Assembly (NCBI RefSeq): GCF_007559435.1
Contig: NZ_VMBP01000002.1
Coordinates: 620,001 to 684,000 of the forward strand
Length of the DNA stretch: 64,000 nt
Origin: Ancylobacter moscoviensis
GTDB taxonomy: Bacteria; Pseudomonadota; Alphaproteobacteria; Rhizobiales; Xanthobacteraceae
Reading direction: 5' to 3'
Below the pieces are notes generated by a model. That model saw nothing but the letters and a program-made list of their open reading frames with translations. It ran no database searches and was not told the DNA's origin. The translations under genes and the position numbers were made by a program. Position 1 is the stretch's first letter. Every line of letters starts with the position of its first letter. Shown piece after piece: positions 24,045-34,702 of the stretch.

Positions 24045-25337
24045 TCAGGCGCTTTTCAGCGCCTGCTCCAGATCGGCGATGATGTCCGCCGCGTCCTCGA
24101 TACCGACCGACAGCCGCACCACGTCCGGTCCCGCGCCGGCCAGCGTCTTCTGCTCGTCGGCGAGCTGGCGGTGGGTGGTCGATGCCGGGTGAATGATCAG
24201 CGAGCGGGTGTCGCCGATATTGGCGAGGTGCGAGAACAGCTTCACGCCCGACACCAACGCCACGCCCGCCTCGTAGCCGCCCTTCAGCCCGAAGGTGAAC
24301 ACCCCGCCGGCGCCCTTCGGCGCGTATTGCCGGGCGAGGTTGTAATAGCGGTCTCCCGGCAGGCCCGGATAGCTCACCCACGAGACCTTGGGGTGCTCGG
24401 CGAGGAATTGGGCGACGGCGAGGGCGTTGTCGCAATGGCGCTGGATGCGCAGCGGCAGCGTCTCGATGCCGGTCAGGATGAGGAAGGCGTTGAAGGGCGA
24501 GAGCGCCGGCCCGAGGTCGCGCAGGCCCAGCACGCGCGCGGCGATGGCGAAGGCGAAGTTGCCGAAGGTCTCGCCGATGACGATGCCCTCATATTCCGGG
24601 CGCGGCTGCGACAGGAACGGGTAGCGCCCCTCGCGCAGCCAGTCGAACGAGCCGCCGTCGACGATGACGCCGCCGATCGAGTTGCCGTGGCCGCCGAGGA
24701 ACTTGGTGGCCGAATGGATGACGATGTCGGCGCCGTGCTCGAAGGGGCGGATGAGGTAGGGCGTCGCCAGCGTGTTGTCGACGATCAGCGGCACGCCCGC
24801 GCGCTTGGCGATCTTCGCGATGGCCGCGATGTCGGTGACGATGCCGCCGGGATTGGCGATGGATTCGATGAAGATCGCCTTGGTGCGCGGCGAGACGGCG
24901 CGCTCGAAGGAGGCGAGATCGTCCGAATCGGCCCACACCACGTTCCAGCCGAAGCTCTTGAAGGCGTGGTTGAACTGGTTGATCGAGCCGCCATAGAGCT
25001 TGCGCGCGGCGATGAACTCGTCGCCCGGCGAGAGCAGCGTCTGGAAGGTGAGGAGCTGCGCGGCGTGGCCGGAGGCGACGGCGAGCGCGGCGGTGCCGCC
25101 TTCGAGCGCCGCGACGCGCTCTTCCAGCACGGCGTTGGTCGGGTTGCCGATGCGCGTATAGATGTTGCCGAAGGCCTTGAGCCCGAACAGCGAGGCCGCG
25201 TGGTCCACATCGTCGAAGACGAAGGACGTGGTCTGGTAGATCGGCGTCGCGCGTGCCTTGGTCGTCGGGTCCGGCTGGGCGCCGGCATGGACGGCGAGGG
25301 TGGCGAAGCCGGGGCTATGCTGGGGGGCGTCGGTCAT
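24045..25337 (-). CDS. metY: O-acetylhomoserine sulfhydrylase (PLP-dependent)
   Basis: This is a 430-residue Cys/Met-metabolism PLP enzyme. The start [14 protein letters not shown] and [10 protein letters not shown] are typical of O-acetylhomoserine aminocarboxypropyltransferases. The PLP lysine is in [11 protein letters not shown]. The insert [21 protein letters not shown] and length near 430 favour MetY over the shorter MetB/MetZ (about 390). The reaction joins O-acetylhomoserine and sulfide to give homocysteine. The 235-base upstream gap has no convincing SAM-II riboswitch. It has an imperfect inverted repeat, AAACAGCATG and CATGTTGTTT at 25448-25472, that may be an operator. Confidence 0.9.
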   Translation of the reverse strand: MTDAPQHSPGFATLAVHAGAQPDPTTKARATPIYQTTSFVFDDVDHAASLFGLKAFGNIYTRIGNPTNAVLEERVAALEGGTAALAVASGHAAQLLTFQTLLSPGDEFIAARKLYGGSINQFNHAFKSFGWNVVWADSDDLASFERAVSPRTKAIFIESIANPGGIVTDIAAIAKIAKRAGVPLIVDNTLATPYLIRPFEHGADIVIHSATKFLGGHGNSIGGVIVDGGSFDWLREGRYPFLSQPRPEYEGIVIGETFGNFAFAIAARVLGLRDLGPALSPFNAFLILTGIETLPLRIQRHCDNALAVAQFLAEHPKVSWVSYPGLPGDRYYNLARQYAPKGAGGVFTFGLKGGYEAGVALVSGVKLFSHLANIGDTRSLIIHPASTTHRQLADEQKTLAGAGPDVVRLSVGIEDAADIIADLEQALKSA

Positions 25338-25447
25338 GGCGTTCTCCTGTCGGCGCGCGAAACGGCACTGTTGGACGGCTTCGGTCGAGCGGTCGAGGGC
25401 AGTCTCATTGCTTCGTTAAAAAACGCAATATCGGTGGCAAAATATTT

Positions 25448-25472
25448 AAACAGCATGCTCGTCATGTTGTTT
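25448..25472 (-). promoter_or_regulatory. Imperfect inverted repeat upstream of metY
   Basis: AAACAGCATG and CATGTTGTTT are 10-base arms with one mismatch around CTCGT, about 110 bases above the metY start in an AT-rich stretch. It could be a regulator site for metY or for the divergent phosphatase gene. Confidence 0.35.
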
Positions 25473-25572
25473 GCATCGCGCGCCCTGACAGCCGGCTGAC
25501 AGCTTCGTCGTCCTAGCGTGCCGCCGCCTCTCGAAGGGCAGGGGGCGTGCGAAGGGGCGTGCGGGGCGGAAC

Positions 25573-26172
25573 ATGCCGGCTGGAACATCGCGCGGGAGCG
25601 GCAGGAAGCCGGCACTCTGGAGACGCGGCCTCGCCGCGCTGGCCGGAGGCGGCCTGCTGCTGATCGGCCTCTATGCCGGCTGGTTCTACCTCAACGGCAA
25701 TCTGCACACGGTGGTGCCCGGCGAGCTTTATCGCTCGGGCACTCTCGCGCCGGACCGGCTGCGCGAGGTGATCGAGAGCCGGGGCATCCGCACCATCATC
25801 AATCTGCGGGGCCGTGCCGAGGCGCGCGACTGGTACCGCGAGGAGGCCCGCATCGCCGGCGAGGCGAATGTACGGCTGATCGACATGCGATGGTCGGCCC
25901 AGCGCGAGCTGACGGAGCAGCAGGTGGCGGAGTATTTCCGCGTGCTCGCCGATGTTCCGCGCCCGATTCTCATCCATTGCCGGTCCGGGTCGGACCGCAC
26001 CGGGCTCGCCGCCGCGCTCTATCTCGCCGCGGTCAAGAAGGCTGACGAGTTCACCGCCGAGCTTCAGCTCTCGCCGCTGTTCGGGCATATCGGTCTGCCC
26101 TTCGCCCCCTTCTACGCGATGGACGAGACGTTCGAGCGTCTGGAGCCGAGCCTCGGCTATCCCGACAGCTAA
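25573..26172 (+). CDS. Membrane-anchored protein tyrosine/dual-specificity phosphatase
   Basis: The 199-residue protein has one N-terminal membrane segment (about residues 18-40, GLAALAGGGLLLIGLYAGWF) and a cysteine-phosphatase domain. The signature HCRSGSDRTG contains Cys136 and Arg142 of the Cx5R loop. VPGELYRSG and GIRTIINLRG are typical of this DSP-like group. The general acid is probably Asp104 in RLIDMRWSA. The catalytic domain would face the periplasm or remain at the cytoplasmic face, depending on the orientation of the single helix. Substrate unknown. It diverges from metY. Confidence 0.83.
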   Translation: MPAGTSRGSGRKPALWRRGLAALAGGGLLLIGLYAGWFYLNGNLHTVVPGELYRSGTLAPDRLREVIESRGIRTIINLRGRAEARDWYREEARIAGEANVRLIDMRWSAQRELTEQQVAEYFRVLADVPRPILIHCRSGSDRTGLAAALYLAAVKKADEFTAELQLSPLFGHIGLPFAPFYAMDETFERLEPSLGYPDS

Positions 26173-26179
26173 GGCGCCG

Positions 26180-26620
26180 TCAGGCCACGCGCGGCAGGTG
26201 CAGGCGCGGGATCTCGATGGCCGGGCAGCGGTCCATGATGACCGCGACGCCGGCCGCTTCGGCCTTCGCGGCCGCGCTGTCGTCGCGCACGCCGAGTTGC
26301 GTCCAGATCAGCTTCGGGCGCGGCGAAAGGGCGAGGGCCTCGTCGACGACGGCCGCGAGATATTCCGGCGCGCGGAACACGTCGACCATGTCGATCGGCT
26401 CGGGCACATCGGCAAGCCGTCCATAGGTCGGCAGGCCCGCGATGTTCCGTCCGGCCTGGCCGGGATTGATCGCGAACACCTTGTAGCCGTGGAGCGCGAG
26501 GAAGCGGGCGACGCCGTGGCTCGGCCGTTCCGGCTTGGGGCTGGCGCCGACGACCGCGATGGTGCGGACCTTGCCGAGCCAGTCGGCGATATAGGCGTCG
26601 TCATAATGGTCGTGGTTCAT
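26180..26620 (-). CDS. CoA-binding domain protein (YccU-like)
   Basis: The 146-residue protein has a Rossmann-type CoA-binding domain: TIAVVGASPKPERPSHGVARFL near the start, seen as VVGASPKPERPSHGVA, then VFAINPGQAGR, VDVFRAPEYL and LIWTQLGVRDD. The late Asp-Arg-Cys-Pro-Ala segment (MDRCPAIEIPRL) matches the YccU/succinyl-CoA-synthetase-like family. Function unknown. It converges with the phosphatase gene, the stops being 7 bases apart. Confidence 0.85.
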   Translation of the reverse strand: MNHDHYDDAYIADWLGKVRTIAVVGASPKPERPSHGVARFLALHGYKVFAINPGQAGRNIAGLPTYGRLADVPEPIDMVDVFRAPEYLAAVVDEALALSPRPKLIWTQLGVRDDSAAAKAEAAGVAVIMDRCPAIEIPRLHLPRVA

Positions 26621-26768
26621 CTCGGCTTCCCGGAGGCGTTGATCGGCAGGGGCGGAATTCGCCGGAGGCGCCTTCTCATATGGTGTCGCCTCCCGTCCGG
26701 GGGAGGGCGGCCGGTGCCGGGAGCGGGGGGACGCGCCGTGGGGGTGCCCATTTCAAGGGGTTAGAGAG

Positions 26769-26784
26769 AGGTATAAAAATACCT
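26769..26784. promoter_or_regulatory. Palindrome in AT-rich region upstream of rplM
   Basis: AGGTAT-AAAA-ATACCT is a perfect inverted repeat in the AT-rich gap between the CoA-binding protein gene and rplM, about 50 bases upstream of the -35 box of the rplM promoter. It could be a regulator site or part of an upstream activating region. Confidence 0.35.
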
Positions 26785-26831
26785 ATCTTGCAACTCATTG
26801 ATTTTACGTATTTATTTCTCGTATCCCTGCA

Positions 26832-26860
26832 TTGACGTTGCGGGGGCTCTCGGCTAGAAG
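26832..26860 (+). promoter_or_regulatory. Sigma70-type promoter of rplM-rpsI
   Basis: TTGACG (26832-26837) and TAGAAG (26855-26860) are separated by exactly 17 bases, with an AT-rich segment upstream. The start point would be about 50 bases before the rplM ATG. Confidence 0.7.
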
Positions 26861-26915
26861 CACCGCCACGAGAGAAGTGCGGGGTGCTCCCGCGCCCTTG
26901 GCAATGGACAATCTC

Positions 26916-27377
26916 ATGAAGACCTACTCGGCAAAGCCGGCCGACATCGAGAAGAAGTGGGTCGTGATCGACGCTTCCGGCCTCGTGGTCGGCCGTCTCG
27001 CGACCGTCATCGCTACCCGCCTCAAGGGTAAGCACAAGCCCACCTACACCCCCCACGTCGATTGCGGCGACAATGTCGTCGTCATCAACGCCGAGAAGGT
27101 GGTGCTGACCGGTCGCAAGCGCGACGACAAGGTCTACTACCACCACACCGGCTTCCCGGGCGGCATCAAGGAGCGGACTGCGAAGTTCATCCTCGACGGT
27201 CGTTTCCCGGAGCGCGTGGTCGAGAAGGCGGTCGAGCGCATGCTGGCGCGCGGTCCGCTCGGCCGCAAGCTGATGGGCAATCTGCGCGTCTACAAGGGTG
27301 GCAGCCACCCGCATGAGGCCCAGCAGCCGGAGACGCTCGACGTCGCCGCGCTCAACCGCAAGAATGTGGGGAACTGA
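26916..27377 (+). CDS. rplM: Ribosomal protein L13
   Basis: The family start [15 protein letters not shown] at 26916 gives 153 residues. The conserved [19 protein letters not shown] and [12 protein letters not shown] segments confirm L13 of the 50S subunit. An upstream in-frame ATG at 26904 would add four residues but is not seen in the family. It is two bases upstream of rpsI, the universal rplM-rpsI pair. Confidence 0.97.
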   Translation: MKTYSAKPADIEKKWVVIDASGLVVGRLATVIATRLKGKHKPTYTPHVDCGDNVVVINAEKVVLTGRKRDDKVYYHHTGFPGGIKERTAKFILDGRFPERVVEKAVERMLARGPLGRKLMGNLRVYKGGSHPHEAQQPETLDVAALNRKNVGN

Positions 27378-27379
27378 TC

Positions 27380-27856
27380 ATGGCTGAGCTCATTCAGTCG
27401 CTCGACGGGCTCGAGGCCCTCAAGACCCAGGCCGCCGAGGCCCCCAAGCACGTCCAGAAGCTGGACAAGCAGGGCCGCGCCTATGCCACCGGCAAGCGCA
27501 AGAACGCGGTCGCCCGCGTGTGGGTGCGTCCGGGCACCGGCAAGATCCTCGTCAACGAGCGTGACGTCGAGACCTATTTCGCCCGCCCGGTGCTGCGCCT
27601 CATCATCCAGCAGCCCTTCACCACGGCGGCCCGCACCGGCCAGTACGACGTCGTCGCCACCGTTTCCGGCGGCGGTCTTTCCGGCCAGGCCGGCGCGCTG
27701 CGCCACGGCATCTCCCGCGCGCTCACCTATTATGAGCCCGAGCTGCGCAGCCCGCTGAAGAAGGGCGGCTTCCTGACCCGCGACAGCCGCGTGGTCGAGC
27801 GCAAGAAGTACGGCAAGGCCAAGGCCCGCCGCAGCTTCCAGTTCTCGAAGCGCTGA
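27380..27856 (+). CDS. rpsI: Ribosomal protein S9
   Basis: This 158-residue protein has the S9 pattern: [38 protein letters not shown] (in part) and the terminal [18 protein letters not shown], which reaches the ribosomal P site. The N-terminal extension of about 30 residues is common in alphaproteobacteria. It is cotranscribed with rplM and followed by an intrinsic terminator. Confidence 0.97.
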   Translation: MAELIQSLDGLEALKTQAAEAPKHVQKLDKQGRAYATGKRKNAVARVWVRPGTGKILVNERDVETYFARPVLRLIIQQPFTTAARTGQYDVVATVSGGGLSGQAGALRHGISRALTYYEPELRSPLKKGGFLTRDSRVVERKKYGKAKARRSFQFSKR

Positions 27857-27879
27857 TATCGCCTTTACCGGCAATCTCG

Positions 27880-27906
27880 AAGGGCGGACCTCGGTCCGCC
27901 CTTTTT
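27880..27906 (+). terminator. Intrinsic terminator of rplM-rpsI
   Basis: AAGGGCGGACC (27880-27890) pairs with GGTCCGCCCTT (27893-27903) and a run of five T follows. It sits 24 bases after the rpsI stop. Confidence 0.88.
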
Positions 27907-28027
27907 GTTTGGCGGTCGCCGTGATGCCCTTTGTTCCCCGATACCTTTTCGCTTGGGCCTGCGGAAAGTTTCGCCGATAGTCGGGGCCGGGGGAGTTCAT
28001 CGCGGCGGGCAGTTCGCTCGGCATATC

Positions 28028-29206
28028 ATGTTGCTTGATCCCTGGACCTTGTGGCTTGTGGTCCTGGTCGTCGGCATGCTGCTGGCCGGGTCGATGCTCT
28101 TTGTCTGGCTGCTGACCCCGGAAGAGACGGCGCTCATCTATTGGGCGGCCTTCACCGGGTTTCTGGTGGCCGGTGTCTCCGCAGGCATGGCCCGCGGGCT
28201 GATCCCCGATTTCGTATCCATCGAGCTGGGCAACGCGGCGATTCTGTTCGCCTACGGGGTGATGTGGTGCGGCCTGCGCCGCTTCGACCGGCGGCGGCCG
28301 TGCCTTGGCTACGCGTTCGTCGCCCCCGTCCTCTGGATCGCGCTGTGCCAGTTGCCGGCATTCGGTGAGTCGGTCGGCAACCGCGTGATGCTGATCTCCG
28401 CCCTGATCGGCGTGCTGGTGACGCTTTCGCTGGTGCAGGCCTGGCGTGGCTGGGTGGTGCCGTCGCAGCCGCGGCTCGCCGTGTTCGTGCTGCTGGTCGT
28501 CGTTCTCGTGCTGAACCTCGCCCGTATCCCGCTGGCCTCGACGCAGGTGTCCGACAACCAGCTCGTCATCTTCACCCATCCCCGCAATGCCATCATCGGC
28601 CTCGTGGCGATCGGCATCACCATCTTCCTGAACTGCGCGCTGGTGCTGCTGGTGCGCGAGCGCGCCGAGCTGATCCATCGCAGCGCCGCGCGGCGCGACG
28701 AGCTGACGGGGCTTCTGAACCGGCGCGGCTTCGCGGAACTCGCCACGCTGTGCTGCATGGGCGCCGGGCCGATCTCGCTCATGCTGCTCGACCTCGACCA
28801 CTTCAAGCAGGTCAACGACCGCTTCGGCCATGCCACCGGCGACCGCGTGCTGGTGGCCTTCGCGCAGGCGCTGCGCCTCAATCTGCGCCAGGCCGACATC
28901 GTCGCCCGTATCGGCGGGGAGGAGTTCGCGGTTCTGCTACCCGGTGCGACGGAGACCGCCGCGCTACAGGCAGCGGAACGCATACGATCCGGATTCCAAA
29001 GTACGATCAATGAGTTGGGAGAAGAAGCGCTACGCTGCTCCTGTAGCATAGGAGTAGCCCACACCCCCCTCCCACCAGTCGAGGTGGATACGATGGCGCG
29101 GGCGCGGCTGGAAATGCTGCAGCGCCGAGCGGATGGGGCGTTGTATGAGGCGAAGTCCAACGGTCGCAATCGGGTAGCAGTGGCACCGTTCTCACTCGTG
29201 CACTGA
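28028..29206 (+). CDS. Membrane diguanylate cyclase with inhibitory site
   Basis: The start at 28028 ([12 protein letters not shown]) gives 392 residues; a longer frame runs over the terminator. About six membrane segments fill residues 1-215 in a sensor domain I do not recognise. The GGDEF domain follows: [33 protein letters not shown] and the active-site ARIGGEEF. The RxxD product-inhibition site is present as RQAD five residues before GGEEF. It should make cyclic di-GMP with feedback control. A close paralogue lies 108 bases downstream. C-terminal codons are less typical near TINELGEE. Confidence 0.88.
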   Translation: MLLDPWTLWLVVLVVGMLLAGSMLFVWLLTPEETALIYWAAFTGFLVAGVSAGMARGLIPDFVSIELGNAAILFAYGVMWCGLRRFDRRRPCLGYAFVAPVLWIALCQLPAFGESVGNRVMLISALIGVLVTLSLVQAWRGWVVPSQPRLAVFVLLVVVLVLNLARIPLASTQVSDNQLVIFTHPRNAIIGLVAIGITIFLNCALVLLVRERAELIHRSAARRDELTGLLNRRGFAELATLCCMGAGPISLMLLDLDHFKQVNDRFGHATGDRVLVAFAQALRLNLRQADIVARIGGEEFAVLLPGATETAALQAAERIRSGFQSTINELGEEALRCSCSIGVAHTPLPPVEVDTMARARLEMLQRRADGALYEAKSNGRNRVAVAPFSLVH

Positions 29207-29314
29207 CCCTCCGTCAATTCGGCCCGTGTGGCGAGCGGTTGCGGCCGGGTCACTTGCGTCCCGGCGCGTCTTGTTGCCAATAGTTACGTAGCGATTCAGC
29301 CGCGTTGCCGCCGC

Positions 29315-30511
29315 ATGATCTTCGATCCGTTGACGTTGTGGTCGGTCGTCCTGTTCGTGGGACTGATGCTGGCGGCTGCCATGGTGCTGGTCTGGCTGCT
29401 GACGCCGGAGGAACCGGCGCTGCTGCACTGGGCGGCGTTCTGCGCGCTGTTCGTGGCCGGAACCGCCGGCGTCATGGCGCGGGGGGTGATTCCCGACTTC
29501 CTGTCCATCGAGGTGGCCAACGGGTCGATGCTGCTCGGTTACGGGCTGCTCTGGACCGGATTGCGTGTCTTCGACCGCAAGCGTCCCGGCTTCGGCTGGA
29601 TTTTCATCGCGCCGGCGCTCTGGATCCTGCTCTGCCAGCTTCCGCCGTTCCGCGAGGGGATCGCGAGCCGCATCGTCCTGGGGGCGGGTCTTGCCAGCGC
29701 GCTGGCCTTGCTGTCGATCCGGCAGCTCTGGCGTGGCTGGGTCCTGCCGTCGCGTATACGCGGCGCCGCGCTGGGATTTCTGGCGGTCGCGTTCGTCGCG
29801 ATGCTGGCGCGCATTCCCGCGGCCTCCGCGCTGGGGGAGGGCAACCATGTCCGCCTGTTCACCGATCCCCGCTATGTCTGGGTCGGGGTCCTCGGCATCG
29901 CCGTCATGATACTGGCGACGTTCACGCTGGTGCTGATGGTGCGCGAGCGCTCGGAACTGCTCTACCGCAGCGCCGCCCAGCGCGACGCGCTGACGGGCCT
30001 GCTGAACCGGCGCGGCTTCATGGAGGAGGCGCTGCCCGTCTGCCGCAAGGGCGGGCCGATGGCGTTGATGATCCTCGATCTCGACCGCTTCAAGCAGGTC
30101 AACGACGCCTACGGACACGCCGCCGGCGACCGGGTGCTAGTGGCCTTCGCCGAGGTGTTGCGTTTTCGGTTGCAACCGGACGCTATCGTCGCGCGGATCG
30201 GTGGCGAGGAGTTCGTAGCATTGCTACCCGTAGCGCAACCGCTACCCGCCCGCCACGCGGCCGAGGAGGTGCGGCGCGGCTTCCGGGAGGAGCTTCAGGC
30301 GGACTGGTTCGGCAGCGGGCCGATCACCTGCTCGGCGAGCATCGGCCTCGCCGTCGGCGACGTCGTTCCCTCGCATACGGCGCTGCACGCCGAAGCCTCC
30401 CTCGCGGGCGTGATGGAGCGGGCCGACGCCGCGCTCTACGAGGCGAAGGCGAAGGGCAGGGACCGCGTGGAAGTGGTCTTCTTCGGCACGGCGCGCGCGC
30501 CCGCCGCCTGA
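29315..30511 (+). CDS. Membrane diguanylate cyclase, tandem paralogue without inhibitory site
   Basis: From MIFDPLTLWSVVLFVG the protein has 398 residues and matches the preceding gene throughout, including the membrane part (LLTPEE, ARGVIPDF) and the GGDEF domain ([35 protein letters not shown]). The residues at the I-site position read QPDA instead of RxxD, so it should lack product inhibition. The pair looks like a local duplication with divergence in control. A bidirectional terminator separates it from glnA. Confidence 0.88.
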   Translation: MIFDPLTLWSVVLFVGLMLAAAMVLVWLLTPEEPALLHWAAFCALFVAGTAGVMARGVIPDFLSIEVANGSMLLGYGLLWTGLRVFDRKRPGFGWIFIAPALWILLCQLPPFREGIASRIVLGAGLASALALLSIRQLWRGWVLPSRIRGAALGFLAVAFVAMLARIPAASALGEGNHVRLFTDPRYVWVGVLGIAVMILATFTLVLMVRERSELLYRSAAQRDALTGLLNRRGFMEEALPVCRKGGPMALMILDLDRFKQVNDAYGHAAGDRVLVAFAEVLRFRLQPDAIVARIGGEEFVALLPVAQPLPARHAAEEVRRGFREELQADWFGSGPITCSASIGLAVGDVVPSHTALHAEASLAGVMERADAALYEAKAKGRDRVEVVFFGTARAPAA

Positions 30512-30545
30512 GGCAAGCTTCGCGGGCGGCCGCCAACCCAAAAAG

Positions 30546-30572
30546 AAAGGGCGCCACCGGGGCGCCCTTTCC
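30546..30572. terminator. Bidirectional terminator between cyclase and glnA
   Basis: GAAAGGGCGCC and GGCGCCCTTTC form an 11-base stem around a 5-base loop. An A-run on the left provides the T-run for glnA transcripts coming from the right. Confidence 0.8.
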
Positions 30573-30595
30573 GTTTCCGATGAACGACCGGCCGA

Positions 30596-32005
30596 TCAGA
30601 CCGAGTAGTACATCTCGAACTCGACCGGGTGCGGCGTCATTTCGAAGCGCATGACCTCGGTCATCTTGAGCTCGATGTAGGAGTTGATGAAGTCGTCGTC
30701 GAAGACGCCGCCCTTCTTCAGGAACTCGCGATCCTTGTCGAGCGAGGACAGCGCCTCGCGCAGCGAGCCGCAGACGGTCGGGATCTTCTTGAGCTCCTTC
30801 GGGGGGAGATCATAGAGGTCCTTGTCCATCGCCGGACCGGGATCGATCTTGTTCAGGATGCCGTCGAGGCCGGCCATCAGCAGCGCGGCGAAGGCGAGGT
30901 AGGGGTTCGCGCCTGGGTCCGGGAAGCGGGTCTCGACGCGCTTCGCCTTCGGCGAGGTGGTGTAGGGGATGCGGCAGGAGGCCGAACGGTTGCGCGCCGA
31001 ATAGGCGAGCAGGACCGGCGCCTCATAGCCCGGGACCAGACGCTTGTAGGAGTTGGTCAGCGGGTTGGTGAAGGCGTTCAGCGCCTTGGCGTGCTTGATG
31101 ATGCCGCCGATGTACCACAGGCATTCCTGGCTGAGGTCGGCATATTTGTTGCCGGCGAAGAGCGGCTTGCCGTTCTTCCAGATCGACTGGTGCACGTGCA
31201 TGCCCGAGCCGTTGTCGCCGAAGACCGGCTTCGGCATGAAGGTCGCGCTCTTGCCGTAGACGTTCGCCACCTGATGGATGCAGTACTTGTAGACCTGTAG
31301 GTGGTCGGCCATCGTTACCAGGGTGTTGAACTTCAGGCCGAGCTCGTGCTGGGCCGAAGCCACCTCGTGGTGGTGCTTCTCGACCTTGGCGCCCATGCGG
31401 GCCATGGCCGCCAGCATCTCGCCGCGCAGGTCCTGGCAGCTGTCGACCGGCGGGACCGGGAAGTAGCCGCCCTTGGTCTTCACCCGGTGGCCGAGGTTGC
31501 CGCCTTCATATTCGGTGTCGCCATTGGTGGGCAGCTCGACGGAATCGAGCTTGAAGCCGGTGTTGTACGGATCCGCCTTGAAACGCACGTCGTCGAAGAT
31601 GAAGAATTCGGCCTCGGGACCGATGTAGACGGTGTCGCCGATGCCGGTCGACTTCAGATAGGCCTCGGCCTTCTTCGAGATGCCGCGCGGATCGCGCCCG
31701 TAGGGCTCGCCGGTGGTCGGCTCGAGCACGTCGCACACCACGACCAGCGTGGTCTCGGCGAAGAACGGATCGATGCAGGCGGAATCGAGGTCCGGCTGCA
31801 GGTGCATGTCGGACTCGTTGATCGCCTTCCAGCCGGCAATGGACGAACCGTCGAACGCCTGTCCTTCAGCGAAGAAGTCCTCATCGACCATCGAGATGTC
31901 GAAGGTCACATGCTGCCACTTGCCGCGCGGATCGGTGAAGCGCAGGTCGACATATTTTACGTCGTTATCCTTGATAAGCTTCAGTACATCCTTGGCCGTC
32001 GTCAT
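30596..32005 (-). CDS. glnA: Glutamine synthetase type I
   Basis: The start at 32005 ([20 protein letters not shown]) follows an AGAGG site and gives 469 residues. Signatures: [26 protein letters not shown]-like [30 protein letters not shown] and [13 protein letters not shown]. The adenylylation tyrosine is in [11 protein letters not shown], so activity can be switched off by GlnE in nitrogen excess. It makes glutamine from glutamate and ammonia. It is 134 bases below glnB in a shared unit. Confidence 0.97.
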   Translation of the reverse strand: MTTAKDVLKLIKDNDVKYVDLRFTDPRGKWQHVTFDISMVDEDFFAEGQAFDGSSIAGWKAINESDMHLQPDLDSACIDPFFAETTLVVVCDVLEPTTGEPYGRDPRGISKKAEAYLKSTGIGDTVYIGPEAEFFIFDDVRFKADPYNTGFKLDSVELPTNGDTEYEGGNLGHRVKTKGGYFPVPPVDSCQDLRGEMLAAMARMGAKVEKHHHEVASAQHELGLKFNTLVTMADHLQVYKYCIHQVANVYGKSATFMPKPVFGDNGSGMHVHQSIWKNGKPLFAGNKYADLSQECLWYIGGIIKHAKALNAFTNPLTNSYKRLVPGYEAPVLLAYSARNRSASCRIPYTTSPKAKRVETRFPDPGANPYLAFAALLMAGLDGILNKIDPGPAMDKDLYDLPPKELKKIPTVCGSLREALSSLDKDREFLKKGGVFDDDFINSYIELKMTEVMRFEMTPHPVEFEMYYSV

Positions 32006-32139
32006 ATTATTCGTACCTCTTTCGATACTGCCGTTTTTGTCATGGCAGATGGGTCCCAAGCGGATGGTCGAACAACGATGCGCGCCGCATCGGCCAGGAT
32101 GCGGCGCGCTCGATAGGCTCTAGCATCTTACGCTTGCTG

Positions 32140-32844
<705 letters not shown>

Positions 32845-34335
32845 ATGGAACTTCTCACCCCTGACGAGATGGGGCGGGCCGATGCCTTCACCATCGCCGC
32901 GGGCGTTCCCGGCGAGGTGCTGATGGAGCGGGCCGGCCTTGCCGTCGCCCGGGCGGCGGCGGGGATGGCCAGCGTCGGATCGCGGGTCCTGGTGCTGTGC
33001 GGGCCGGGCAACAATGGCGGCGACGGCTTCGTGGCGGCGCGCCATCTGGCGGGGGCGGGCTACGGTGTCCGGCTGGCCGTGCTCGGCGAGCGGGAGAGGT
33101 TGCGAGGCGACGCCGCCATCATGGCGGGGCGCTGGAGCGGTCCCGTGGAGGCCGCGCCCGAGGCGCCGCTGGAGGATGTCGATCTCATCGTCGACGCGCT
33201 GTTCGGCGCCGGGCTGGCGCGCGATCTCGACGGCGCGGCCCGCGCGCTGGTGGAGCGCGTGAACGCGAGCGGCCTGCCGGTGCTGGCGGTCGACCTGCCC
33301 TCCGGCATCGACGGGGCGACCGGGGCGGTGCGAGGGGCGGCCATCACGGCGCGCCGGAGCGTCACCTTCTTCCGGCCGAAGCCCGGTCATCTGCTGCTGC
33401 CGGGCCGGTTGCACGCCGGGCCGCTGACCGTCGCCGATATCGGCATCCGGCCCGAGGCGCTCGACGTCCTGCGGCCGCGCGCCTTCGAGAACGTGCCGGA
33501 GTTCTGGGCGGGGCATTTTCCGGTGCCGCGCCCGCAGGGGCACAAATATTCGCGCGGCCATCTGGTGGCGGTGTCCGGCCCGGCGCGGGCGACGGGCGCC
33601 ACCCGGCTCGCCGCGCGGGCGGCGCTGAGGGCGGGGGCGGGCCTCGTGACCGTGGCGTGCCCGGAGGCGGCGATGGTCATCCACGCGACGAATCTGTCGG
33701 CGGTGATGGTGCGTCCGGTGGAGGACGCGGCCGGGCTGGCGCATCTGCTGACCGACCGGCGGCTGTCGACGGTGGTGATCGGCCCCGGCGTGGGGCTGGG
33801 GCAGGGCGCCCGCGACCGGCTGCTGGCCTGTGCCGACCGGCGGCTGGTGCTCGACGCCGATCTCATCACCTCCTTCAAGGGCGATGTCGACACGCTGGCG
33901 GCGATCATCAAGGCGTCTCCCGCCGCCGTGGCGACGCCCCATGACGGCGAATTCGCCCGGCTCTTCGCGCGGTGCCCGGAGGTGCTGGAGGCGCCCTCGC
34001 GGCTGGAGCGGGCGCGGGCCGGCGCCGCGCGGCTCGGCGCGACGCTGCTGCTGAAGGGGCCGGACACCGTGGTCGCGAGCCCGGACGGGCGGGCGGCGAT
34101 CGCCGCCAACGCACCGCCCTGGCTGGCTACCGCCGGGGCGGGGGACGTGCTGTCGGGCATCGTCGGCGGGCTGCTCGCGCAGGGCATGCCGCCGCTGGAG
34201 GCCGCGGCGGCCGGCGTCTGGCTGCACGGCGAGGCGGCGCGGGAGGCCGGGCCGGGGCTGGTGGCGGACGACCTGATCGAGGCACTGCGGCCGGTCTATC
34301 GGCGGTTGTTTCTCGATCTCGGACTCTCCATATAG
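32845..34335 (+). CDS. nnr: Bifunctional NAD(P)H-hydrate epimerase / ADP-dependent dehydratase
   Basis: The family start MELLTPDEMGRADAFTIAAG gives 496 residues; an ATG eight codons earlier is possible. The N-terminal YjeF epimerase domain (1-215) has GPGNNGGDGFVAARHL and VDLPSGIDG. The C-terminal ribokinase-like dehydratase (220-490) has HKYSRGHLVAVSGP, TPHDGEFARLF and AGAGDVLSGIVGGLLAQG (catalytic Asp). Together they repair damaged NADHX and NADPHX. In rhizobia this gene is often next to glnB, as here. Confidence 0.93.
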   Translation: MELLTPDEMGRADAFTIAAGVPGEVLMERAGLAVARAAAGMASVGSRVLVLCGPGNNGGDGFVAARHLAGAGYGVRLAVLGERERLRGDAAIMAGRWSGPVEAAPEAPLEDVDLIVDALFGAGLARDLDGAARALVERVNASGLPVLAVDLPSGIDGATGAVRGAAITARRSVTFFRPKPGHLLLPGRLHAGPLTVADIGIRPEALDVLRPRAFENVPEFWAGHFPVPRPQGHKYSRGHLVAVSGPARATGATRLAARAALRAGAGLVTVACPEAAMVIHATNLSAVMVRPVEDAAGLAHLLTDRRLSTVVIGPGVGLGQGARDRLLACADRRLVLDADLITSFKGDVDTLAAIIKASPAAVATPHDGEFARLFARCPEVLEAPSRLERARAGAARLGATLLLKGPDTVVASPDGRAAIAANAPPWLATAGAGDVLSGIVGGLLAQGMPPLEAAAAGVWLHGEAAREAGPGLVADDLIEALRPVYRRLFLDLGLSI

Positions 34336-34387
34336 GAACAGGCCGGGACGGGCTTTCGGCAGGACGCGCGCCCGCGCATTTAGGGCT

Positions 34388-34404
34388 GGCGCTGCGGCAG
34401 CGCC
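34388..34404 (+). terminator. Short hairpin after nnr
   Basis: GGCGCTG-CGG-CAGCGCC lies about 50 bases after the nnr stop. It has a short loop and no T-run. A TTATAA sequence follows at 34409-34414 and may be the -10 box for tRNA-Leu. Confidence 0.4.
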
Positions 34405-34482
34405 GTGTTATAAGCCCGCACCCGGCAGGCGGCTCCCTCTCGGGTACGCGTTTGTGCGCCCTGCGGGGTGTTGGAACGCTAC

Positions 34483-34567
34483 GCGGGCGTGGCGGAACTG
34501 GTAGACGCGCTGGATTTAGGTTCCAGTGGCGAGAGTCGTGGGGGTTCGAGTCCCTCCGCCCGCACCA
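34483..34567 (+). tRNA. tRNA-Leu (UAG)
   Basis: The acceptor stem GCGGGCG pairs with CGCCCGC; CCA is encoded. The anticodon stem CTGGA/TCCAG encloses loop TTTAGGT, giving anticodon UAG at 34517-34519. A long variable arm and the T-arm GGGGGTTCGAGTCCCTC follow, as in class II tRNA-Leu. Confidence 0.95.
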
Positions 34568-34702
34568 GCTCTCGCCCTTGTCCGGCGCCGCCTCCCGACC
34601 GATGTGCACCGAAGCGAGGCTCATGGCGCCGAGGCGCCGTGCTCGCACCCAGAAATTCGAGAGCTCCGCGCAAGCGGCAAACAAGACGAAGGCCGATTGA
34701 AA

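Noticed and set aside
25338-25520. SAM-II riboswitch before metY
   Set aside because: The consensus pseudoknot sequence is not recognisable by eye on the minus strand.
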